Origin: an uncultured Clostridia bacterium
GTDB taxonomy: Bacteria; Bacillota; Clostridia; Oscillospirales; Ruminococcaceae
DNA: 33,415 nucleotides
NCBI GenBank assembly: GCA_944386475.1
Contig: CALXBH010000055.1
Location: 1-33,415 of the forward strand
Reading direction: 5' to 3'
Shown here: positions 20,892 through 29,122 of the stretch, piece by piece
Layout: every line of letters starts with the position of its first letter
Numbering within the stretch: the stretch's first letter is position 1
Notes under the pieces: generated by a model
What the model was told of the DNA's origin: nothing
Databases searched by the model: none
Seen by the model: the letters and a program-made list of their open reading frames with translations, nothing else
Made by a program: the position numbers and the translations under genes

Positions 20892-23800
20892 ATGGCAAGA
20901 AAAATGAAAACCATGGACGGTAACAACGCTGCCGCACACGTTTCCTATGCGTTTACCGACCTCGCCGCCATTTATCCGATTACGCCTTCCTCTGTGATGG
21001 CGGAAGTAACCGATAAATGGGCGACGGAAGACCGGACGAACATTTTCGGCCAGAAAGTCAAAGTTGTTGAGATGCAGTCCGAAGGAGGCGCCGCGGGCGC
21101 TGTGCATGGAAGCTTGACCGCCGGTGCGCTGACCACCACCTTCACCGCTTCCCAGGGCCTTCTGCTGATGATTCCCAACATGTATAAGATCGCGGGCGAG
21201 CTGCTGCCCTGCGTCATCGATGTGTCCGCCCGTGCGCTGGCAAGCCACGCGCTGTCCATCTTCGGCGATCATTCGGATATCTATGCCTGCCGTCAGACTG
21301 GTTTTGCAATGCTGTGTTCTTCCAACGTCCAGGAGGTTATGGACCTGGGCGCTGTAGCGCACCTGTCTGCCATCAAAGGCCGGGTGCCGTTTGTCCACTT
21401 CTTCGACGGTTTCCGCACCTCTCACGAGATCCAGAAGATCGAGATGTGGGATTACGAAGACCTGAAGGAAATGTGCGACATGGATGCGGTCAACGAGTTC
21501 CGCCGCCGCGCTTTGAATCCGGAGCATCCCACCCTGCGGGGCACCGCGCAGAACCCCGACATCTTCTTCCAGGCCAGAGAGGCATGTAACCCTTATTACA
21601 ACGCGGTTCCCGGCATTGTGGAAGAGTATATGAACAAAGTCAACGCCAAAATCGGCACCGACTACAAGCTGTTTAACTACTACGGCGCCCCCGATGCAGA
21701 GCATATCATCATCGCCATGGGTTCCGTCTGTGACACCATCGAAGAGACCATCGATTACTTAAACGCCCACGGCTCCAAAGTCGGCCTTGTGAAGGTCCGT
21801 CTGTACCGGCCGTTCTCCGCGAAACACCTGATCGATGTGATCCCCGACACCGTCAAACAGATCAGCGTGTTAGACCGCACCAAAGAGCCCGGCGCAGAGG
21901 GCGAGCCTCTGTACCTGGATGTTGTGGCGGCTTTGAAGGACAGCAAGTTCACCTCTGTTCCGGTGTTCACCGGCCGTTACGGACTGGGCTCCAAAAACAC
22001 CACCCCGGCGCAGATCATCGCCACCTATAAAAACACCACCAAAAAGGTGTTCACTCTGGGTATCAAAGACGATGTGACCCATCTGTCTCTGGACGAGGAT
22101 GAAAACCCCGACACCACCCCCGCCGGCACCACCAACTGTAAGTTCTGGGGTCTGGGCGCGGACGGTACGGTTGGCGCCAACAAAAACTCCATCAAGATCA
22201 TCGGCGACCACACCGACATGTATGCCCAGGCGTACTTTGATTACGACTCCAAAAAATCCGGCGGCGTAACGGTTTCTCACCTGCGCTTCGGTAAGTCCAA
22301 GATCAAAGCGACCTATCTGATCGACAAGGCGGATTTTGTGGCCTGCCACAATCCTTCCTATATCACCAAGTACGACATGGTGCAGGATCTCAATCCCGGC
22401 GGCACCTTCCTTCTCAACTGCGCCTGGAATGACGAAGAGATCGACAAGCACGTCCCCGGCCAGGTAAAACGCTACATCGCCCAGAACAACATCAAATTCT
22501 ACACCGTGGACGCGGTGGAGATTGCAAAACAGCTGGGCTTGGGCGGACGCGTCAACACCATTTTGCAGGCGGCGTTCTTTAAACTCGCCAACATCATCCC
22601 CGCTGACGACGCCATCAAATACATGAAGGACGCGGCTACCGCTTCCTACTCCAAGAAGGGCGACGCCATCGTCAAGATGAACCACGACGCTATTGACCGC
22701 GGCTTTGCGGATGTGAAGGAAGTCAACATCCCCGACAGCTGGAAAGACGCTCCTGACACCGACCTGACTGCTGTTGCCACCGGCGACCGGAAAGATCTGG
22801 TGGAGTTTGTCAACGACATCCTGATGCCGATCACTTCCCAGCATGGTAACGACCTGCCGGTTTCCGCTTTTGCTAATCGTGCAGACGGCACCTTCCCCCA
22901 GGGCAGCGCCGCTTACGAGAAACGCGGTATTGCGGTTGACGTTCCCGTGTGGAATCCTGACAATTGTATCCAGTGTAACTTCTGTTCTTTCGTCTGTCCT
23001 CATGCGGTTGTCCGCCCGGTAGTCCTCACCGACGAAGAGGCTGCCAAGGCGCCTAAGAACATGAAGCTGATGCCTATGACCGGTATGCCCGGCTATCAGT
23101 TCGGCATGACCTTCTCGGTTCTCGACTGCACCGGATGCGGCTCCTGCGTCAATGTCTGCCCCGGCAAGAAGGGCAACAAGGCGCTGACCCTCCAGTCTCT
23201 GGAAAGCCAGCTGGATCAGCAGAATGTATTCGCTTTCGGCCAGGACCTGCCTAAGAAACCCGAAGTGGCCGAGAAATTCAAAGACACCACCGTCAAAGGC
23301 AGCCAGTTCAAACAGCCTCTGCTTGAATTCTCCGGCGCCTGCGCGGGCTGCGGCGAGACTCCTTACGCGAAGCTGGCTACCCAGCTGTTCGGCGAGCGGA
23401 TGTATATCGCCAACGCCACCGGTTGTTCTTCCATCTGGGGCGGTTCTGCTCCTTCCACCCCCTACACCGTCAACAAACAGAGCGGCTTTGGCCCGGCTTG
23501 GGGCAACAGCCTGTTTGAGGACAACGCCGAGTTCGGTTACGGTATGTATCTGGCTCAGGCGGCGCTGCGCAACGCTTTGATCGGCAAGGTTTTGGATCTG
23601 TCCAAGAACACCGACAAAGAGGATGTAAAGGCGGCCTGTGAGGCGTACCTGTCCACTGTGGATGAGGGCGAAGCCAACGGCAAAGCTACCAAAGAGCTGA
23701 TTAACGTTCTGGAAAACTGCGGCTGCGATGCGGCGAAAGAGATCCTGAAAGACAAAGATTACCTGTCCAAGAAATCCGTCTGGATCTTCGGCGGCGACGG

Positions 23801-24431
23801 ATGGGCTTATGATATCGGCTTCGGCGGCCTTGACCATGTTATCGCTTCCGGCGAGGATGTAAACATCCTGGTATTCGACACCGAGGTTTACTCCAACACC
23901 GGCGGTCAGTCCTCCAAGGCGACTCCTACCGGCGCGATTGCACAATTTGCGGCAGCCGGTAAAGAGGTCAAGAAGAAAGACCTGGCGCAGATCGCTATGA
24001 CTTACGGTTATGTATATGTAGCCCAGGTGGCCATGGGTGCGGATTACAACCAGTGCGTCAAGGCGTTCCATGAGGCGGAAAGCTATCATGGCCCGTCCCT
24101 GATTATCGCTTACGCGCCCTGCATCAACCACGGCATCAAGACCGGTATGAGCACTGCTCAGACCGAGATCAAGCGTGCGGTAGAGGCCGGTTACTGGCAC
24201 ACCTTCCGCTTTGATCCCAGACTGACTCTGGAGGGCAAGAATCCCTTCCATCTGGATTCCAAAGCGCCCGGCGCCAGCTACAAAGACTTCATCATGGGTG
24301 AGGTTCGTTACAACGCGCTGGCCCGCCAGAATCCTGAAAGAGCGGAGGATCTGTTCGGCAAGGCTGAAAAGACCGCTGCCGACAAGTATAACTTCCTGCT
24401 CCGGTACGCGAAACTCTACGATCAGGAATAA
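20892..24431 (+). CDS. nifJ: Pyruvate:ferredoxin (flavodoxin) oxidoreductase, single-chain
   Basis: PFOR (1179 aa) converts pyruvate and CoA to acetyl-CoA, CO2 and reduced ferredoxin, the key step of clostridial fermentation. The start is the ATG at 20892, with AAGGAGG 10 bp upstream; an in-frame upstream ATG lacks one. The N-terminal domain begins KTMDGNNAAAHVSYAFTDLA with AAIYPITPSSVM. The ferredoxin domain has two 4Fe-4S motifs: CIQCNFC...CP at Cys692, 695, 698 and 702, and CTGCGSC...CP at Cys746, 749, 752 and 756. The third cluster near the TPP site uses Cys817 and Cys820 (GACAGCGE). The thiamine diphosphate motif GDGWAYDIGFGGLDH starts at about 968, and NTGGQSSKATPTGA follows. All are intact, so the enzyme should work. 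The stop is followed by a short dyad and then the low-GC island; a clear terminator comes only about 110 bp later. Confidence 0.98.
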   Translation: MARKMKTMDGNNAAAHVSYAFTDLAAIYPITPSSVMAEVTDKWATEDRTNIFGQKVKVVEMQSEGGAAGAVHGSLTAGALTTTFTASQGLLLMIPNMYKIAGELLPCVIDVSARALASHALSIFGDHSDIYACRQTGFAMLCSSNVQEVMDLGAVAHLSAIKGRVPFVHFFDGFRTSHEIQKIEMWDYEDLKEMCDMDAVNEFRRRALNPEHPTLRGTAQNPDIFFQAREACNPYYNAVPGIVEEYMNKVNAKIGTDYKLFNYYGAPDAEHIIIAMGSVCDTIEETIDYLNAHGSKVGLVKVRLYRPFSAKHLIDVIPDTVKQISVLDRTKEPGAEGEPLYLDVVAALKDSKFTSVPVFTGRYGLGSKNTTPAQIIATYKNTTKKVFTLGIKDDVTHLSLDEDENPDTTPAGTTNCKFWGLGADGTVGANKNSIKIIGDHTDMYAQAYFDYDSKKSGGVTVSHLRFGKSKIKATYLIDKADFVACHNPSYITKYDMVQDLNPGGTFLLNCAWNDEEIDKHVPGQVKRYIAQNNIKFYTVDAVEIAKQLGLGGRVNTILQAAFFKLANIIPADDAIKYMKDAATASYSKKGDAIVKMNHDAIDRGFADVKEVNIPDSWKDAPDTDLTAVATGDRKDLVEFVNDILMPITSQHGNDLPVSAFANRADGTFPQGSAAYEKRGIAVDVPVWNPDNCIQCNFCSFVCPHAVVRPVVLTDEEAAKAPKNMKLMPMTGMPGYQFGMTFSVLDCTGCGSCVNVCPGKKGNKALTLQSLESQLDQQNVFAFGQDLPKKPEVAEKFKDTTVKGSQFKQPLLEFSGACAGCGETPYAKLATQLFGERMYIANATGCSSIWGGSAPSTPYTVNKQSGFGPAWGNSLFEDNAEFGYGMYLAQAALRNALIGKVLDLSKNTDKEDVKAACEAYLSTVDEGEANGKATKELINVLENCGCDAAKEILKDKDYLSKKSVWIFGGDGWAYDIGFGGLDHVIASGEDVNILVFDTEVYSNTGGQSSKATPTGAIAQFAAAGKEVKKKDLAQIAMTYGYVYVAQVAMGADYNQCVKAFHEAESYHGPSLIIAYAPCINHGIKTGMSTAQTEIKRAVEAGYWHTFRFDPRLTLEGKNPFHLDSKAPGASYKDFIMGEVRYNALARQNPERAEDLFGKAEKTAADKYNFLLRYAKLYDQE

Positions 24432-24540
24432 TCGGAGACTCCGATGCATAAAAAACAGGGAACGGCAAATGCTAACGCCACATAAGGCAGTAATTTAAAA
24501 CAACATTGAAATATACTTTACGGGCAATAGCAAAGGCAAG

Positions 24541-24578
24541 AGACAGCGTAGAAGGCAAAAATGCTTTTTACGCTGTCT
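24541..24578 (+). terminator. Hairpin at the left edge of the island
   Basis: AGACAGCGTA (24541-24550) pairs with TACGCTGTCT (24569-24578), followed by TTCTTT. It could terminate PFOR transcription or belong to the end of the element. Confidence 0.6.
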
Positions 24579-24660
24579 TTCTTTATGTTCAAAAATAAAA
24601 TCGCACATTCGTCAAGCAAAAACTTCCTTGCTACAATGTAGGCGAGGGAGGTAAGCAGAT

Positions 24661-24846
24661 ATGCGAAATCAAAAATATTACATAGCGATTGATGAAAGTG
24701 AACGGAGAATTATTCTAAATGCTCTTAATGCGCTGCGGAACAAATTACTTGCACAAGACAGATATACGGACGCAGTAGATGATGTTCTAATCAAAGTAGT
24801 CAACGCACCTATTAAGAAATTCAAGATAAAGATGGCGGAGGTTTAA
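24661..24846 (+). CDS. Small element-associated protein of unknown function
   Basis: A 61-residue protein with a good ribosome binding site (GAGGGAGG before the ATG). It is mostly helical: YYIAIDESERRIILNALNAL, then a second helix (RYTDAVDDVLIKVVNAP) and a basic tail (KKFKIKMAEV). Its start fits a small regulatory or structural protein of mobile elements; similar short ORFs commonly sit next to tnpV in Firmicutes elements, by my recollection of the family. The stop is 4 bases before tnpV, so the two are translated together. No domain that would give a function is visible. Confidence 0.7.
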   Translation: MRNQKYYIAIDESERRIILNALNALRNKLLAQDRYTDAVDDVLIKVVNAPIKKFKIKMAEV

Positions 24847-24850
24847 GGTT

Positions 24851-25246
24851 ATGGAAAAAACAATATTTGAGCAGATGGGCGGCACATATACTCAGCAAGG
24901 CGATTGCTATTTGCCAAATCTCGTCTTACCCACCGAAAAAGAAACAAGACCTATTGGAGTATGGGGGCAACGGCATTTACGGTATCTGAAAGAATGCCAT
25001 AGGATTACATACGCTAATCTTCTCACAAGCGGCAAACTGAATAGCTATCTTGTTGATATTGATGAGCGGGCAGAGAATATGTTTCTTCGGTTGGTAAAGC
25101 AGATGGCAGAGCACGAGGGTGTGACCGAGCGGCTAAAGGCGGAAAATCAAATGGAGTGGGTTGGACAGATAAATAACATTCGAATTTGTGCAACAGAAAT
25201 TGTCAACCAAGTGATTATTTTTGGACAAATGACCGCACTAAAATAG
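24851..25246 (+). CDS. tnpV: TnpV-like transposon-encoded protein
   Basis: A 131-residue protein matching the TnpV family first seen in the clostridial Tn4451 transposon group. Characteristic segments are IFEQMGGTYTQQGDCYLPNL, then the IGVWGQRHLRYLKE block, NLLTSGKLNSYLVDIDERAE, RLVKQMAEHEGVTERLKA and NQMEWVGQINNIRICATEIV. The function of TnpV is unknown; it is a reliable marker of mobile elements and may assist the recombinase, but no recombinase is adjacent. The ribosome binding site GGAGG lies inside the end of the preceding gene. The gap to the next gene (25247-25640) holds a promoter and a leader. Confidence 0.88.
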   Translation: MEKTIFEQMGGTYTQQGDCYLPNLVLPTEKETRPIGVWGQRHLRYLKECHRITYANLLTSGKLNSYLVDIDERAENMFLRLVKQMAEHEGVTERLKAENQMEWVGQINNIRICATEIVNQVIIFGQMTALK

Positions 25247-25432
25247 CGGTCTAATTCTGCTGGCGTCTGCTTCATACAACTTTTTATCCACCATAAAACC
25301 ATTTCTACAAAGTTACCGGAAACATGATTGATAAGAAAATCCAGCCGTATGTCTTTATTGTGTTTCCGATTTTGTTTGACAAAGTCACGGATTATATAAA
25401 GTAAAAAAACTGTGAATTCTTAAGGGATTAAC

Positions 25433-25461
25433 TTGACTTTTTCTCCTCATGATTTTATACT
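25433..25461 (+). promoter_or_regulatory. Promoter of the cation-pump operon
   Basis: TTGACT (25433-25438) and TATACT (25456-25461) have a 17-bp spacer. The start point should be near 25468, leaving a leader of about 170 bases before the ATPase gene. Confidence 0.8.
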
Positions 25462-25467
25462 AACAGA

Positions 25468-25610
25468 GATTAGAATTGGTATTTTTATTTCCTAATAGAG
25501 CCATATTATATTGCACTTTTTATTGGGAACGACAAGATCACGTTATATTTATGGATGTTTGTCTTCTTGATTAGCAAGGCTCCGGACAAATTACCAGAGT
25601 CATTTTTTTA
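25468..25610 (+). promoter_or_regulatory. Leader with terminator/antiterminator pairings (attenuator or riboswitch candidate)
   Basis: GGCTCCGG (25578-25585) pairs with CCAGAGTC (25594-25601, one mismatch and one G-U), followed by seven T (25603-25609), an intrinsic terminator only 31 bp before the ATPase start. GAGCC at 25498-25502 can pair instead with GGCTC at 25578-25582, which would break the terminator. This is the layout of a transcription attenuator. I see no consensus of the yybP-ykoY, M-box or c-di-AMP riboswitches, so the ligand, if any, is unknown. Confidence 0.55.
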
Positions 25611-25640
25611 CAATATGAAGGGAATTATGGTGAAAGCGAT

Positions 25641-28448
25641 ATGGACAGCCAAACTCCAGACATAAAAGAAAAAATACTTTTCACAAGTCCAGCGGAAGCC
25701 TGTCACCTGATGGGTTCCAATATGCGGGGCCTCTCGCAAGAGGAAGCGGACAAGCGCTTAGAACAATACGGAAAAAATGAATTAGCGCAAAAGAAGCAGA
25801 CCAGCATGCTGAAAAAGTTTTTGGCAAACTTTACTAGCTTGATGGCATTGCTTTTGTGGGCCGGCGGCGTTATGGCAATACTTTCCGGCGCATTAGAGTT
25901 GGGGATTGCCATTTTCTGCGTCAATCTGATCAATGGCCTTTTCTCCTTTTTTCAGGAATTTAAGGCGGAAAAGGCGACCAACGCCCTGCAAAAGATGCTG
26001 CCCGCTTACGCTCGAGTAATCCGGGATGGCGAAGAGAAAAAAATACTGGCAACAGAAATTGTCCCCGGAGACATTATGGTTCTGGAAGAAGGCGACCGCA
26101 TCAGCGCCGACGCCCGAATTCTTCAAAGCAATGATTTCCGTGCCGACCAGTCAACGCTTACCGGAGAGAGCAATCCTATCCGTAAAAGCAGCGATGCTTT
26201 ACAACAGGAATGCAGTTATTTGGAAGCGGAAAACATGGTGTTTTCCGGCACGTCAGCGGCGGCGGGTACCTGCCGTGTGCTGGTTGTATCAACCGGTATG
26301 GACAGTGAATTTGGGAAAATTGCAAACCTGACGCAAAATACAGAAAAAAGCCTTTCGCCTTTGCAAAAGGAACTAAATGTCCTGACTAAACAAATCGCCT
26401 TGATTGCTTTCAGTATTGGCCTTATCTTTTTCCTGATTGCGGTATTTTTAGTAAAAGACCCGTGGATGGAATCATTTCTTTTTGCGCTGGGAATGATCGT
26501 GGCATTTATCCCGGAAGGGCTGTTGCCGGCGGTAACGCTATCTTTGGCTTTAGCGGTACAGAAAATGGCTAAAGAGCACGCACTGGTCAAGAAATTGTCT
26601 TCTGTAGAAACATTGGGATGTACCAATGTCATCTGTTCGGATAAAACCGGTACCCTTACGCAGAATGAAATGACGGTCAATCACCTGTGGAACCTGCGTG
26701 CAGAAATGACGGTAAGCGGAGAGGGATATGCCCCGCAAGGGGAAATTCGGGATGGCGATATTGTAGTAACGGCGCAAAACAGCAACGCATTAAGGCTTTT
26801 GCTCAGTGGCGCTGCGTTGTGTTCTAACGCCAAATTGCTTCCCCCGGAGGAGGGAAAAGAACGCTACACGGTGCTGGGCGACCCGACGGAGGCGTGTCTT
26901 GGCGTTGTTGCCCAAAAAGGCGGCATTGACCTGGATACACTGAATCAGACGTTTCCGCGTGTCATGGAGCTGCCTTTTGATTCCCGCAGAAAGCGCATGA
27001 CAACTATCCATCAGCTCAGAGAACCTTTTGAAGGAAGCAATCGAATCGCATTTGTAAAAGGTGCTCCCAAAGAGGTTATGGAACTGTGCCAACGCTGTTA
27101 TGATGGTTCTTCTTCCCGCCCGATGAAGGAGGAAGACCGGCAGCGCATCATGCAGGCAAATGATACTTACGCCCGGGATGGTTTGCGTGTCCTGGCAGTG
27201 GCCTATCGTCCGTTACGCAGAGACGATGAAACGCTTCCTGAATCGATTCGTGAATATACTCCTGAAAATGTAGAAGAGAATTTAACCTTTCTTGGGCTTG
27301 TGGCGATGCAAGATCCGCCACGCAGTGAGGTAAAAGAAGCGGTTCGCCTGTGCCGCAGTGCGGGTATCAAAATCATTATGATTACCGGTGACTATGGATT
27401 GACTGCCGAGAGTATAGCCCGCAAAATTGGCATCATCCAGAGCCCTGATGCCAAGGTAATATCGGGCGTGGAACTGGCCGAGATGGATGATACTGTACTG
27501 AAGGAAGTGCTAAAAGGCGAGGTTGTTTTTGCCCGCATGGCGCCCGAACAAAAATACCGCATTGTCTGCGCTTTGCAGGAGATGGGCAACATTGTCGCAG
27601 TAACAGGCGACGGCGTGAACGACTCTCCCGCTCTGAAAAAGGCGGATATCGGTATTGCCATGGGAATTACCGGAACGGATGTCGCCAAGGAAGCTGCCGA
27701 TATGATTCTGAGCGATGACAACTTTGCTACGATTGTCCGGGCGATTGAAGAAGGCAGAACGGTTTACAATAACATCCGGAAATTTCTTCGATATATTTTC
27801 GACAGCAATACGCCGGAAGCCGCAGCACCCACTTTATATCTGCTTTCCGGCGGTATGATTCCCGTGCCGCTAACTGTACTTCAAATTCTGACCATTGATA
27901 TTGGTACGGATATGGTGCCTGCGCTTGGCTTGGGCGCTGAGCATGCAGAAGCAAGTGTGATGCAGCAACCGCCGCGCTCCACCAAAGAGCGGTTGCTCAA
28001 TAAGAATGTTGTTTTAGTCGGATTCATCTGGTATGGACTGCTTGGCACACTCTTTTCTGTGGGTGGTTATTTCCTTGCCAACTTCCTGAACGGCTGGCCG
28101 GGTATACCACTGGCTGCGGAGGGGACGCACGGTTATGCCGAGGCCACAACGATGATGCTGGCCGGTGTGGTCTTCGCACAGATGGGAATGGCCATGAACA
28201 ACCGAACGGATTATGAATCGGTCTTTAAAAGAAAGCTGTTCAGTAATCATTATATCAATGCCGGCTTAGTGATAGAGGTAGTGATTCTGCTTGCGCTGAT
28301 GTATATTCCGTTCTTGAGCGGAATTTTCAATACGGCGCCGATTTCCTGGATTGAGTGGCTTTACTTAATTTGTATCCCGTTTATTGTGTTTGGCATTGAG
28401 GAAGCAAGAAAGAAATTACTGCGTGTACGCCGAGCGAAAAGGAGTTGA
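25641..28448 (+). CDS. P-type cation ATPase, type II, with Na,K-ATPase (IIC)-like ion-site motifs
   Basis: A 935-residue ion pump with the complete P-type set: actuator TGES at 174-177, phosphorylation motif CSDKTGTLTQNE with Asp334, and hinge TGDGVNDSPALKKADIG at 655-671. Helices M1-M2 lie at about 60-110, M3-M4 at about 245-310 and M5-M10 at about 720-925, ten in all. Ion-site segments: M4 is PEGLLPAVTLSLALA (291-305), where Na,K/H,K-ATPases have PEGLL and SERCA-type pumps have PEGLP. M5 has SNTPEAAAP (Glu726), as in the NPEITP segment. M6 has IDIGTDMVPALGL (Asp753, Asp757), almost the Na,K-ATPase sequence IDLGTDMVPA. No N-terminal heavy-metal domain is present. Na+ and/or K+ transport is therefore inferred; many bacterial relatives are called calcium pumps. 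Two RCK/TrkA-like genes follow 5 bases after its stop, which points to a joint complex or joint control. Confidence 0.92.
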   Translation: MDSQTPDIKEKILFTSPAEACHLMGSNMRGLSQEEADKRLEQYGKNELAQKKQTSMLKKFLANFTSLMALLLWAGGVMAILSGALELGIAIFCVNLINGLFSFFQEFKAEKATNALQKMLPAYARVIRDGEEKKILATEIVPGDIMVLEEGDRISADARILQSNDFRADQSTLTGESNPIRKSSDALQQECSYLEAENMVFSGTSAAAGTCRVLVVSTGMDSEFGKIANLTQNTEKSLSPLQKELNVLTKQIALIAFSIGLIFFLIAVFLVKDPWMESFLFALGMIVAFIPEGLLPAVTLSLALAVQKMAKEHALVKKLSSVETLGCTNVICSDKTGTLTQNEMTVNHLWNLRAEMTVSGEGYAPQGEIRDGDIVVTAQNSNALRLLLSGAALCSNAKLLPPEEGKERYTVLGDPTEACLGVVAQKGGIDLDTLNQTFPRVMELPFDSRRKRMTTIHQLREPFEGSNRIAFVKGAPKEVMELCQRCYDGSSSRPMKEEDRQRIMQANDTYARDGLRVLAVAYRPLRRDDETLPESIREYTPENVEENLTFLGLVAMQDPPRSEVKEAVRLCRSAGIKIIMITGDYGLTAESIARKIGIIQSPDAKVISGVELAEMDDTVLKEVLKGEVVFARMAPEQKYRIVCALQEMGNIVAVTGDGVNDSPALKKADIGIAMGITGTDVAKEAADMILSDDNFATIVRAIEEGRTVYNNIRKFLRYIFDSNTPEAAAPTLYLLSGGMIPVPLTVLQILTIDIGTDMVPALGLGAEHAEASVMQQPPRSTKERLLNKNVVLVGFIWYGLLGTLFSVGGYFLANFLNGWPGIPLAAEGTHGYAEATTMMLAGVVFAQMGMAMNNRTDYESVFKRKLFSNHYINAGLVIEVVILLALMYIPFLSGIFNTAPISWIEWLYLICIPFIVFGIEEARKKLLRVRRAKRS

Positions 28449-28453
28449 AAGCA

Positions 28454-29101
28454 ATGAAAGCATTAGTTATAGGATGTGGAAAATTTGGTGTCCGGGTGTC
28501 GGAATATTTGGCACGAAAAAACCATGATGTCATCGTCATAGATAATAGCCCGGAAACATTCCTGGCTTTGAGCGAGGAATTTACAGGACGAACAATCTGC
28601 GGAGTCGGATATGACAAAGACGTGTTGGAACAGGCGGGAATTGCTTCGGCGGATGTAGTGATTGGCTGTACCAGCAGCGATTCGCTGAATGCAGTGGTTG
28701 CTAACATTGCGAAAAATGTATTTCATATTCCCACAGTTATCGCTCGTATGTATGACCCTATACGGGCGAGAATGTTTGAATCCATGGGGATATATACAGT
28801 ATCCATTACCCGCCTTGGACTGGATAATGTCATGGAATACCTTGAAGGAAACAGAAGCTGGCGTGTCATTCGCAAATTGGGAAACGATGTCCAGCTTGTA
28901 AAGGTACGAATTCCTGCCAGCTTGGAGGGGAAAAAGTATTCCGAGTTTGATGTGGCAGGAAAGATAAGTCTGATTGCTGTAGAACGTCATGGACGATCCT
29001 TTGTGCCGGAAAGAGATATGTGTTGCGAATATAACGATATCTTGTATTTGTCGGTTTGTTCAGATTGCATGGAGCGGGCCAGGGATATGTTGCAATTATA
29101 A
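28454..29101 (+). CDS. TrkA/KtrA-like RCK regulatory protein 1
   Basis: A 215-residue cytoplasmic protein. The ATG at 28454 is chosen because AAAGGAG (28438-28444) is 9 bp upstream and the protein then starts MKALVIGCGKFG; a TTG three codons earlier overlaps the ATPase stop. Residues 1-135 form the RCK_N/TrkA_N Rossmann domain with GCGKFG at 7-12 and Asp30 at the end of the second strand, which favours NAD(H). Residues 140-215 are the RCK_C domain (VQLVKVRIPASLEGKKYSEF and onward), which in KtrA binds c-di-AMP or ions. Such proteins gate TrkH/KtrB potassium channels as rings, but no such channel gene is in the window. The stop of the ATPase gene is 5 bases before the start, so the genes are coupled. 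Confidence 0.9.
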   Translation: MKALVIGCGKFGVRVSEYLARKNHDVIVIDNSPETFLALSEEFTGRTICGVGYDKDVLEQAGIASADVVIGCTSSDSLNAVVANIAKNVFHIPTVIARMYDPIRARMFESMGIYTVSITRLGLDNVMEYLEGNRSWRVIRKLGNDVQLVKVRIPASLEGKKYSEFDVAGKISLIAVERHGRSFVPERDMCCEYNDILYLSVCSDCMERARDMLQL

Positions 29102-29122
29102 AGTGGAAAGGAGCGGTGTACG

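Noticed and set aside
21870-24449. 859-codon minus-strand open frame opposite PFOR
   Set aside because: The codon bias of the PFOR gene keeps the opposite frame open; the translation has no recognisable domain.
25468-25610. Known riboswitch (yybP-ykoY manganese, M-box magnesium or ydaO c-di-AMP) before the pump gene
   Set aside because: I could not find the conserved bases of these classes by eye; only the generic terminator/antiterminator layout is supported.
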